The notes under the pieces were generated by a model. It saw only the letters and a list, made by a program, of their open reading frames with translations. It was not told the DNA's origin and did no database searches. A stretch of 10,572 bases of DNA from an uncultured Methylocystaceae bacterium (GTDB lineage Bacteria; Pseudomonadota; Alphaproteobacteria; Rhizobiales; Beijerinckiaceae), in assembly GCA_945956975.1 (NCBI GenBank), contig CAMFKC010000027.1:1-10572 (forward strand), in the 5' to 3' direction. The translations under genes were made by a program, and so were the position numbers. Below, one piece after another: positions 1 through 6,235 of this stretch. The number at the start of each line of letters is the position of its first letter. Position 1 is the stretch's first letter.

Positions 1-467
1 TCATGCTGGGCGAGGAACCGGTCGAGGTGTTCGCAACCGGCAGCACGCTGATCGATCCGACGCTTGCCGAGCTGAACGACGTGGATTCCATCATGGTGAT
101 CATGCGAACCGCAAGCGGCAAGCTGTGCCACATCAACAATTCGCGCGCCGCCGTCTACGGCTACGACCAGCGGGTCGAGCTCTTCGGTTCGAAGGGAATG
201 GTCATCTCCGGCAACCGCAAGGCGCATGAACTGGAACGGTTCACCGCCACGACGACCAATGTCGGCGAGCCCTACCTCAACTTCTTCATCGAACGGTACG
301 CGGAAGCCTTCGCGCTCGGCCTCAATTCGTTCCTGAAATGCGTTGCGGACAACACGACGCCGGACGCGACATTCGAAGATGGCGAACGGTCACTCGCCCT
401 TGCAGAAGCAGCAAATCGCTCGCTGGCCGAGGGCCGCTTCGTACAGGTCGCAGACGTCAGCGCTTGA
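1..467 (+). CDS. Gfo/Idh/MocA-family oxidoreductase, inositol 2-dehydrogenase-like (3' part only)
   Basis: This is the C-terminal part of an NAD(P)-dependent sugar or cyclitol dehydrogenase. The frame is open through the left edge: codons are in phase from base 3, bases 1-2 complete an earlier codon, and the stop is at 465-467. About 154 residues are visible, against roughly 330-340 for the family, so the N-terminal Rossmann fold and the catalytic lysine lie outside the window. The visible part is the alpha/beta C-terminal domain. It contains VYGYDQRVELFGSKG at visible residues 51-65, the substrate-side strand and turn typical of inositol dehydrogenases (IolG/IdhA), and ends in the usual helix with EDGERSLALAEAA. 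The first visible Met is not a start; it matches the internal 'MLGE.P' stretch of the family. The gene converges on the RpiR regulator 42 nt away. Family membership is well supported. Inositol rather than another sugar substrate is likely but unproven. Confidence 0.85.
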   Translation, partial: MLGEEPVEVFATGSTLIDPTLAELNDVDSIMVIMRTASGKLCHINNSRAAVYGYDQRVELFGSKGMVISGNRKAHELERFTATTTNVGEPYLNFFIERYAEAFALGLNSFLKCVADNTTPDATFEDGERSLALAEAANRSLAEGRFVQVADVSA

Positions 468-477
468 GCCAAAACGG

Positions 478-500
478 CCGCCGGTCAACCCGATCGGCGG
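478..500. terminator. Hairpin between convergent genes, possible bidirectional terminator
   Basis: The 42-nt gap between the two convergent stop codons holds a CCGCCG (478-483) / CGGCGG (495-500) stem with an 11-nt loop. It is flanked by AAAA at 471-474, which reads as a short U-run for minus-strand transcripts, and by a weak T-containing TCTT at 501-504 for plus-strand transcripts. The arrangement suits a shared terminator, but both U-tracts are poor. Confidence 0.4.
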
Positions 501-509
501 TCTTCACCC

Positions 510-1421
510 CTACGGCTTGCGGCGCTGGTTGCCGGTGACCGTCGGGATCTGGGGCGATCCGTCCTTGTCCTCCTGAAGGAGCGCCGCGAGCGCCACGGCA
601 ATCGCCTGCGTCAAGCACATCGGCGCGGCAAGTGACCGAGAAAACGAATATTCGTCCTCGGGAATGGTGAACAGGACGCTCGCATTCTTTGCCAGCGGCG
701 ACAATTGGCTGTCCGTAATCGCGACCATCGGCGTGCCGTTGTGTGCGGCCACATCGGCGATCGTCACGACCTCCTTTGCATAGTGCCGGAACGCGATAGC
801 GACGAGTACATCGTCCTTGTCCATCACCTGCGCCATTTCCGGCGCGAGGCCACCGGCAGGGTCGAGCAGGATCACGCGGCATTGCAGCATAGACAGCACG
901 TAACGCAGGAACTTTGCGATCGGCTCCGATCGCAACTGACCCGCAATGAAAATCGTGTTGGCGTTCTTCAAGGCGCGCGCCGCCTTGGCCAGGCTCTCCT
1001 CAGACGTTGCGTTCAGCAGCCCCTGCAATGTCGCGATGTCGCGCACGACCAGATCGTGCAAAAAACCTAGATTGCCCTTCCGTTTGTTCTTCTCCAAGTC
1101 GACGTCGAGCGCGCTTATCCGCTCCCTGTAGCCGGGCGCGGCGGTCGAGAGCCGGCTCTGGAACACGACCTGAAGCTGCTTGAAGCCGGCAAATCCGAAA
1201 TGCTGCGCAAAGCGAACGAGAATGGACGGATGGGCACCGCACTCTTCCGCCAGGGCATTGATCGACTTCATCGCAACGATGTTGGGATTTTGCGTGATGA
1301 ACCGCGCGACCTGCTGGAAACGATCACTGAGATTGGGATAAGCCTCGGTGACACGGTTGATGAAGGTCTCGTAGTTCGCGGTCTGCGGAGGCGGTTGATC
1401 GGATTTCTTGACCCTTGGCAT
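510..1421 (-). CDS. RpiR/MurR-family transcriptional regulator (HTH + SIS)
   Basis: This is a sugar-responsive DNA-binding regulator of 303 residues. An N-terminal HTH_6-type winged-helix domain covers about residues 18-93, with the recognition region HPSILVRFAQHFGFAGFKQL at 64-83. A SIS (sugar isomerase) effector domain follows at about 140-282. It shows GQLRSEPIAKFLRY (161-174) and AFRHYAKEVV (210-219), both typical of RpiR proteins of sugar and inositol loci. The open frame reaches 1523, but ATG at 1419-1421 is chosen because GGAGG lies 5 nt upstream and the extra 34 residues look like untranslated leader. The gene is the last on the minus strand, 159 nt after the chemoreceptor, with its own candidate operator (1500-1524). 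It probably represses the adjacent catabolic genes, the neighbouring dehydrogenase gene or itself. Rhizobial IolR belongs to this family, but identity with IolR is not claimed. SIS effectors are usually phosphosugars, yet no kinase is visible here. Confidence 0.9.
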   Translation of the reverse strand: MPRVKKSDQPPPQTANYETFINRVTEAYPNLSDRFQQVARFITQNPNIVAMKSINALAEECGAHPSILVRFAQHFGFAGFKQLQVVFQSRLSTAAPGYRERISALDVDLEKNKRKGNLGFLHDLVVRDIATLQGLLNATSEESLAKAARALKNANTIFIAGQLRSEPIAKFLRYVLSMLQCRVILLDPAGGLAPEMAQVMDKDDVLVAIAFRHYAKEVVTIADVAAHNGTPMVAITDSQLSPLAKNASVLFTIPEDEYSFSRSLAAPMCLTQAIAVALAALLQEDKDGSPQIPTVTGNQRRKP

Positions 1422-1433
1422 TGGAACCTCCAA
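1421..1433 (-). promoter_or_regulatory. RBS of the RpiR gene within a small inverted repeat
   Basis: On the coding strand the leader ends TTGGAGGTTCCAATG. The Shine-Dalgarno GGAGG is 5 nt from the ATG and fixes the start. It also lies inside TTGGA-GGT-TCCAA, a perfect 5-bp inverted repeat that ends on the A of the start codon. A 3-nt-loop hairpin of this kind could partly mask the RBS. It may equally be chance. Confidence 0.6.
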
Positions 1434-1499
1434 ATAGTTGATCGGTTCAGGGCGGCTGCGCCGTGCACAACCGCGGATGAACTCGCTTCTTGTCGCAGT

Positions 1500-1524
1500 A
1501 TTGCAAAACTCAAAAACCTGCAAT
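1500..1524. promoter_or_regulatory. Candidate operator: ATTGCA-N13-TGCAAT
   Basis: A perfect 6-bp inverted repeat (arms 1500-1505 and 1519-1524) surrounds an AT-rich 13-nt centre, in a region otherwise GC-rich. It lies 79 nt upstream of the chosen RpiR start. The arms are 19 bp apart centre to centre, close to two helical turns, as expected for a dimeric HTH protein. On the minus strand the left arm overlaps a possible -35 (TTGCAG) with a poor TACTGC -10 candidate 17 nt downstream. Autoregulation by the RpiR protein is the simplest reading, but it is inference. Confidence 0.45.
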
Positions 1525-1535
1525 GATTTCGCGCC

Positions 1536-1565
1536 AGGCTAGCCATGCCATCAACGGGCCAGCCC
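1536..1565 (-). terminator. Hairpin just after the chemoreceptor gene
   Basis: Fifteen bases past the chemoreceptor stop, the transcript can pair GGGCUGGCC (1565-1557) with GGCUAGCCU (1544-1536) around a 12-nt loop. The stem is 9 bp and includes two G-U pairs. No U-tract follows directly, so it is at best a weak terminator or a 3'-end stabilising stem. Confidence 0.3.
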
Positions 1566-1580
1566 AGCATTCGCGCAATG

Positions 1581-4106
1581 TCATGCCGCCGTTGCTGCGT
1601 CTTCGTGACTGGCAGAAGGTAGGTTGAATTGGGCCACCAAAGCCATCAGGCTTTTTGTCTGATCGGCGAGATGAACGGTCGCTGCGTTCGTTTCTTCTAC
1701 CATGGCCGCATTCCGTTGCGTCATCTGATCCATGTTGTTGATGGACGCGTTGACCTCACCAAGGGCTGTAGACTGTTCCCTGCTGGCACGCGCGATCACT
1801 TCCATCCGCTTGGAAACCGTGACGACGTTTGCCGAAATGGTGCCCAGAACCGAGCCGGTTTCCTGTACAATGCGAGCGCCGGAAATGATCTGATCATTCG
1901 ATCTCGCAATCAGGCCCTTGATATTCTGCGCTGCCTCCGCGGATCGCTGTGCCAGTTCCCTCACCTCTTGAGCGACGACGGCAAATCCCTTGCCGGCCTC
2001 TCCGGCACGCGCTGCCTCAATGCCTGCGTTCAATGCAAGAAGATTCGTCTGAAACGCGATTTCATCGATAGCTGCAAGAATCTGCACGATTTGCGCCGAC
2101 GCCTCTTCAATCTTGGACATCGCCTCGACGGCGCTCATCACGACCTCCGACGAGCGGTCAGCGGTGCGTTTCGTGTCCGCGATGATGGCGTGCGCTTCCT
2201 CCGCTCTTGCTGCAGAAGCCTCCACCGTCGCCGAGATTTGCTCTACGGTAGCCGCAATCTCCTCCAAGGCTACCGCCTGTTGCTCGGTCCTTCGGGCAAG
2301 ATTCGCAGCGGACAGGCTCATCTCTCCGGCATTGCCCTCGATCAGTCGCGTGTTGGATCGTATCTCAAAGAGTGTGTCTTGCAGGCGAAGCAGAGAAGCG
2401 TTGAAGTCCGTCCGCAATTGCTCAAGCCGTCCGTGAAACGGCGTCTCGATCGTCCGCGAAATGTCGCCCTGCGCCAATCGCTCCAGGCCCGCGGCCAGGG
2501 CGCCAACTGCAAATTCGATTTGGCGCTCCACCTCTCGCTTCTCGGCATCGTTCCGGCGCCGCTCCTCCTCTGCCTTCATGCGCTCGGCGCTGCTGCGCTC
2601 CTCGATCTCGATTTTGGCGATCGCATTGCTCTTGAAGACGCCTAGTGCCCGAGCCATGTCACCAATTTCGTCAACACGTCCGTCACCGACGATTGCCGTC
2701 TCCAGCTTGCCCTCCGAAAGCCGGCGCATCGCGCTGGTGATTTGGCTGATCGGCCCCTTGAACGTCAGGGTCAATCCGATGCCGGCGAGGACCGAGATGA
2801 CTATGCCAACGCTCATCGCCCCCGCGGAAATGGAATTCGCACCGCGCCGCTCGGCCGCCGCAGTCTGTCGCTGAAGCTCTGCGTACGCTGTCAATTGCTG
2901 CCATGTCTGATCCAGATCGACGGAGGACGCCGTGAACTCGTTCAGACGCTGTTCATTCGCCTTGACGAGCTCAGCGCCAGCCTTCTCGATGACGTCAAGC
3001 GCCGGGAGCATTTTGGCTTTAAGGCCACCAAAACGCTGAAAGTCGCCCGCAGTCTTCTCCAGGGTGTTGAGATCGCGGCGTACGCCAGCGAATTCCTGGA
3101 GCAGCCGCTGCAAATTGTGCTCGGTCGGCGCCATGGTAAAACGCGCCATCAGGATCTGGATGGCATAGGCGGAATTGATCAGCTTCTGACCATCTCGTTG
3201 GGCCGTTCGCGCCTTTTCGACCGGCTCGATGCTCTCTGCGAACTTCTTCGTCGCCTGCTTGATTTTCTGGTCTGCCGCGGCTTCGAGTGCGCCCTTGACA
3301 GCAACCAGCGATCCCAGAGCGTGTTCCAGGCCGGCAGCGCGTTCCATCGATATGTCGTTTGCCTCCACGGTCAATTTCAACTTCGCGGCAGCATCGGCGA
3401 CCACCTGTCGGATCGTCGTTTCGTCGGAGGGCAGCGACATGCCGAGCATTCGCTGATGGCGGATCAGCTCCTTCATGCCAGCCGATACGGCGGCGAATTT
3501 GGCTTCAGAACCAGTCGCTTTGGTCACTTCTTCGCGCAGGCGCGCCGCGAAAGATGCAAGCTCGGTGATACGGTCGGCATCGCGGAGCAGATTGCGCGCG
3601 ACTGTCTCCTCTTCGTCCGCCGTGCGCTGAACGACCTTCATTCCTTCAGCAATATCGAACTGAGCCGAGACGATTGCGCTCTGGGCTCGTTGGAGATCGT
3701 TTGCCAGGGCCGTTGTTTTGACATGCAGATCCCAAAGCGATCCCATCTGCGCCGAAATCCCGTCGATGGACGTCACGGCGCGTTCAAGATCGTCACGCCC
3801 TTCGGCGGTCGGATCGAGTTGCTGCAGCCCTTCCCGCAACAGGGATTGCTGCGACACCAGCCTCTCCGCGACCTGGTCGCGGCTCTCCTCTGACGCCGCT
3901 TCCCGGAACTTCGTCATGGTCGCGGAGAGGTCACGAAAGCCGGTCAGGGCCTGGAGAACGGAGTTGGAAATCTCCATGCGCGCTTGCAGCAGGCCGGACG
4001 TGTAGAAACCCGTGACCCCGACGGCGGCAATGCTCAGGATGAAAGGTATGACGAAGATGAAGACCTTCGTCTGGATGCGAACCCGCGACAACAGCTTTTC
4101 GAACAC
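1581..4106 (-). CDS. Methyl-accepting chemotaxis protein with very large periplasmic domain
   Basis: This is a transmembrane chemoreceptor of 841 residues. TM1 is at about 14-36 and TM2 at about 428-449, enclosing a periplasmic sensor of about 390 residues that reads as almost wholly alpha-helical. HAMP begins at P452 (about 450-500), then comes a charged helix (505-530, rich in E, R and K). A second HAMP-like segment is at about 535-583. The signalling domain follows, with the conserved hairpin tip at 680-722, including IAFQTNLLALNAGIEAARAG (683-702), which contacts CheA and CheW. The C terminus ends EDAATAA, with no NWETF-type CheR/CheB tether, as is common in alphaproteobacteria. I see no cysteine. 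The start is GTG at 4104-4106, preceded closely by GGGGGAG. The gene lies 111 nt after the binding-protein gene, beyond its terminator-like hairpin. It probably senses the imported substrate, directly or through the binding protein. Its ligand cannot be read from sequence, and I do not recognise the sensor domain. Confidence 0.93.
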   Translation of the reverse strand: MFEKLLSRVRIQTKVFIFVIPFILSIAAVGVTGFYTSGLLQARMEISNSVLQALTGFRDLSATMTKFREAASEESRDQVAERLVSQQSLLREGLQQLDPTAEGRDDLERAVTSIDGISAQMGSLWDLHVKTTALANDLQRAQSAIVSAQFDIAEGMKVVQRTADEEETVARNLLRDADRITELASFAARLREEVTKATGSEAKFAAVSAGMKELIRHQRMLGMSLPSDETTIRQVVADAAAKLKLTVEANDISMERAAGLEHALGSLVAVKGALEAAADQKIKQATKKFAESIEPVEKARTAQRDGQKLINSAYAIQILMARFTMAPTEHNLQRLLQEFAGVRRDLNTLEKTAGDFQRFGGLKAKMLPALDVIEKAGAELVKANEQRLNEFTASSVDLDQTWQQLTAYAELQRQTAAAERRGANSISAGAMSVGIVISVLAGIGLTLTFKGPISQITSAMRRLSEGKLETAIVGDGRVDEIGDMARALGVFKSNAIAKIEIEERSSAERMKAEEERRRNDAEKREVERQIEFAVGALAAGLERLAQGDISRTIETPFHGRLEQLRTDFNASLLRLQDTLFEIRSNTRLIEGNAGEMSLSAANLARRTEQQAVALEEIAATVEQISATVEASAARAEEAHAIIADTKRTADRSSEVVMSAVEAMSKIEEASAQIVQILAAIDEIAFQTNLLALNAGIEAARAGEAGKGFAVVAQEVRELAQRSAEAAQNIKGLIARSNDQIISGARIVQETGSVLGTISANVVTVSKRMEVIARASREQSTALGEVNASINNMDQMTQRNAAMVEETNAATVHLADQTKSLMALVAQFNLPSASHEDAATAA

Positions 4107-4142
4107 AAGCTCCCCCGTCTTTGCTCAATTTTTCTGCGCTTA

Positions 4143-4165
4143 ACAACGGGCGTACTTGCCGTTGT
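4143..4165. repeat. Inverted repeat ACAACGG-N9-CCGTTGT
   Basis: A perfect 7-bp inverted repeat (arms 4143-4149 and 4159-4165) lies between the hairpin that ends the transporter operon and the chemoreceptor start, 37 nt upstream of the latter. It could be an operator or a second RNA hairpin (9-nt loop). No convincing -35/-10 pair was found beside it. Confidence 0.4.
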
Positions 4166-4182
4166 CGTCGTTACCGCAGGAA

Positions 4183-4204
4183 GGTGCGCCCTTTCGGGCG
4201 CACC
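4183..4204 (-). terminator. Strong hairpin after the binding-protein gene
   Basis: Thirteen bases past the stop codon, the minus-strand transcript forms GGUGCGCCC-GAAA-GGGCGCACC. This is a perfect 9-bp, mostly G-C stem closed by a GNRA tetraloop, followed by only UUCCU. It resembles an intrinsic terminator with a weak U-tract, or a 3'-protecting stem that lets some transcription continue into the chemoreceptor gene. It marks the end of the main operon. Confidence 0.7.
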
Positions 4205-4217
4205 AAGGCGGACACTT

Positions 4218-5165
4218 TCAATAAGGCGCGTCGGGGAAGTAGTATTCCGCGGCGTTGTCCTTGGTGATCAGCGGGCTGCCGAGCACGTAGCGGCCGTTGA
4301 TCGGGGCCTGGGTCGCATATTTCATCGTGACAAGTTCGATGGCCGGGATGATCAGCGTCGGCGGGTAGAAGATGTCGGCATCGACCATGTCGTGGCCGTC
4401 CTGTACCAGCTTGATGACCTTGTTCATGCCCGAGCCGCCGAGCACGGCGACATTCTTGCGGTCGGCCTGCTTGATCGCCTCGATAGCGCCGAGCGCCGCA
4501 TCGTCGTCGCCGGCCCAGACGCCGTCGATCTGCGGGAAGCGCTGGAGATAATCCTGCATCACCTCGAAGCCCTTGTCCGGGTTCCAGTTGGCGTACTGCA
4601 TGTCGAGCACCTCGATCTTGGTGCTCTTCAGCGCCTCGTTGAAGGCCTCGATGCGAATATTGTCGATGGCCGTCGGGATGCCGCGCATCACGACGATCTT
4701 TCCGCCGTCGGGGAACTTCTTCTTGAAGTATTCGGCCGCCGCCTTGCCGTATTGCGGGTTGTCGCCGCCGACGTAGAGGTCCTCGATGCCCTCTTCCGCA
4801 AGGCCGCGGTCGACGGTGGCGATGAAGACGCCCTTGGCCTTGGCGGCCTTGACCGGCTCGGTCAGCGGATCGGACTCGAAGGGCAGCACGACGAGCGCGT
4901 TGATGCTGCGCGCCATCAGGTCCTCGATGTCGTTGACCTGCTGGGTGGCGCTCGACGACGTCGCCAGCACGAAATCGATGTTCGGGAAGGCTTCCTTCAT
5001 CCGGTCGATAGTGCGTCTGGTGTGGTAGTTGAGGCCGCCCGTCCAGCCGTGCGTGGCGGCCGGAATGGAAATGCCGATCACGGCATCGGCGGAAAGCGCC
5101 GGCGAGGCAAGGCCCGCGACGGCGACCGCACCCGCGGCGATGAAGGTTTTCAGTCTGTTGAACAT
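4218..5165 (-). CDS. RbsB-type periplasmic sugar-binding protein of an ABC importer
   Basis: This is the periplasmic substrate-binding subunit (Peripla_BP_4, type I fold) that delivers a sugar or related solute to the adjacent permease. It has 315 residues. A signal peptide with a basic n-region (MFNRLK) and an Ala/Val core has probable cleavage after ALSA (residue 26). The mature protein starts AVIGISIPAATHGWTGGLNY, where ligand-facing residues of the first lobe usually lie. Further landmarks are DIEDLMARSINALVVLPF (79-96), the hinge-side TVDRG (117-121) and GVWAGDDDAALGAIEAI (215-231). The start ATG at 5163-5165 has AGGGAGA about 8 nt upstream. The gene is last in the operon, 37 nt after the permease, and a strong hairpin follows it. 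Ribose, inositol and other polyol binders share this fold, so the ligand is not assigned. Confidence 0.92.
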   Translation of the reverse strand: MFNRLKTFIAAGAVAVAGLASPALSADAVIGISIPAATHGWTGGLNYHTRRTIDRMKEAFPNIDFVLATSSSATQQVNDIEDLMARSINALVVLPFESDPLTEPVKAAKAKGVFIATVDRGLAEEGIEDLYVGGDNPQYGKAAAEYFKKKFPDGGKIVVMRGIPTAIDNIRIEAFNEALKSTKIEVLDMQYANWNPDKGFEVMQDYLQRFPQIDGVWAGDDDAALGAIEAIKQADRKNVAVLGGSGMNKVIKLVQDGHDMVDADIFYPPTLIIPAIELVTMKYATQAPINGRYVLGSPLITKDNAAEYYFPDAPY

Positions 5166-5190
5166 TCACTCGTCTCCCTGTTGAAGTGAA
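5165..5190 (-). promoter_or_regulatory. RBS-presenting hairpin at the binding-protein start
   Basis: The leader contains UUCACU (5190-5185) and AGUGAA (5170-5165), a perfect 6-bp stem around a 14-nt loop. The Shine-Dalgarno GGGAG sits in the loop and the A of the start codon closes the stem. The structure could tune translation of the last gene relative to the permease. The stem is modest, so chance is possible. Confidence 0.4.
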
Positions 5191-5202
5191 AATGCGGTGG
5201 CG

Positions 5203-6219
5203 TCAGCCCTGCGCGCGGTCGCGCTGTAGGAGGACGGCGATGATGATGATCGCGCCCTGGAATGCGCCGTTGAGATAGGGGCTGATGAAGCCCGTGAGGT
5301 TGAGGATGTTGCTGATGAAGCCGAGGATCAGCACGCCGACGATGGTGCCCCAGATGCGCCCGAAGCCGCCGGAAAGCGCCGTGCCGCCGATGATGACCGC
5401 GGCGATCGCCTCCAGCTCCCACATGAGGCCCGTCGAGGGCGTGGCCGCACCGAGCCGCGGCACGTAGATGACCGTGGCGACGGCGACGCAGAGGCCCTGG
5501 ATGACATAGGTGAGGATGCGCACGCGGCTGACGGGGATCGCCGAATAGAAGGCGACGTGCCGGTTCGAGCCGATGGCCGCGACATGCCGGCCGAAGCGCA
5601 TGCGCCGCAGCGTCAGCTCGCCGATGACGGCGATGACCGCGAGCACGATGATCGGCACGGCGATGCCGAGGACCTGGCCGTAATAGATCGGCCGGGCCGC
5701 ATCGCGCAGCGAGAAGTCGAGCGAGATCGAACCGCCGTCCGCGAGCCAGGTGATGACCGAGCGGAAGATACCCATGGCGCCGAGCGTGACGATGAAGGCC
5801 TCCACCCGGCCCTTGACGATCATGAAGCCGTTGATGAAGCCCGCGAACGCGCCGATGGCGAGCGAGAAGGCGATGCCGGCGGCAACGAGCAGCCAGCCGT
5901 CGCCGAGCGTGGCGGCGGCCGCGTTCATGAACATGATCGTCATGCCCGCGACGAGCGCCGAGAGCGAGCCGACGGAAAGGTCGAGCCCGCCCGCAGTGAT
6001 GACGAAGGTCGCCCCGACCGCGATGATGCCGATGATGGCGCTGCGGGTGAAGACGTTGGAAAGGTTCTCAGCGCCGAGGAAGCTGTCGCTCATCAGCGAG
6101 CCGACGATCATCAAGAGGATGAGGGCGAGGAGCGGGCCGGCGGCCTCCAGAAGGCGCACGAGAGAGCGCCCGGGCGACGCAGCGGCGACGCCCGCGGTCG
6201 TTGCGGTCATGTCAGTCAA
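5203..6219 (-). CDS. RbsC-type ABC transporter permease
   Basis: This is the inner-membrane channel subunit of a carbohydrate-uptake ABC transporter (BPD_transp_2 family, which normally works as a homodimer). It has 338 residues with about eight to ten hydrophobic segments. The first is at about 28-46, and others include about 60-76, 84-104, 108-130, 184-200, 235-253, 270-283, 289-308 and 320-331. Two family motifs are clear: GGLDLSVGS (77-85) and the cytoplasmic coupling stretch EAIAAVIIGGTALSGGFG (270-287). The start is read as TTG at 6217-6219: AGGAGGAGG (6235-6227) lies 7 nt upstream, and TTGA overlaps the ATPase stop by 4 nt. The in-frame ATG at 6208-6210, three codons later, is the alternative and is 16 nt from that RBS. 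The next gene begins 37 nt after the stop. Confidence 0.92.
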   Translation of the reverse strand: MTDMTATTAGVAAASPGRSLVRLLEAAGPLLALILLMIVGSLMSDSFLGAENLSNVFTRSAIIGIIAVGATFVITAGGLDLSVGSLSALVAGMTIMFMNAAAATLGDGWLLVAAGIAFSLAIGAFAGFINGFMIVKGRVEAFIVTLGAMGIFRSVITWLADGGSISLDFSLRDAARPIYYGQVLGIAVPIIVLAVIAVIGELTLRRMRFGRHVAAIGSNRHVAFYSAIPVSRVRILTYVIQGLCVAVATVIYVPRLGAATPSTGLMWELEAIAAVIIGGTALSGGFGRIWGTIVGVLILGFISNILNLTGFISPYLNGAFQGAIIIIAVLLQRDRAQG

Positions 6220-6235
6220 TGGCTTGCCTCCTCCT
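6216..6235 (-). promoter_or_regulatory. TTGA stop/start overlap with strong RBS
   Basis: AGGAGGAGG (6235-6227) sits inside the last codons of the ATPase gene. Seven bases later TTGA combines the permease TTG start (6219-6217) with the ATPase TGA stop (6218-6216). This is the TTG version of the usual ATGA coupling junction and suggests translational coupling of the two subunits. Confidence 0.7.

Noticed and set aside
1422..1523. N-terminal extension of the RpiR protein to 1523
   Set aside because: It would place half of the inverted repeat and the promoter-like region inside the coding sequence. ATG at 1421 has a well-spaced GGAGG and matches family length better.
1581..1620. Chemoreceptor truncated at its C terminus because the CheR-binding pentapeptide is missing
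   Set aside because: Most alphaproteobacterial receptors lack it, and the signalling hairpin and following helices are complete.
2742..3893. Plus-strand open frame of 383 codons opposite the chemoreceptor
   Set aside because: It is antisense to a clearly coding gene, its composition is Arg/Leu/Asp-rich with no recognisable domain, and it is explained by GC-rich codon use on the other strand.
3984..5189. Plus-strand open frame of 401 codons spanning the chemoreceptor start and the whole binding-protein gene
   Set aside because: It crosses two genes and an intergenic hairpin in antisense, and its low-complexity V/D/R/L composition is typical of a shadow frame.
284..6216. Broken second nucleotide-binding domain in the ABC ATPase (no GKS/T in Walker A, no switch histidine), encoded within 6216-7724
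   Set aside because: Such degeneracy in NBD2, and the altered signature in NBD1, are normal for RbsA/XylG-type ATPases, so this is not a pseudogene sign.
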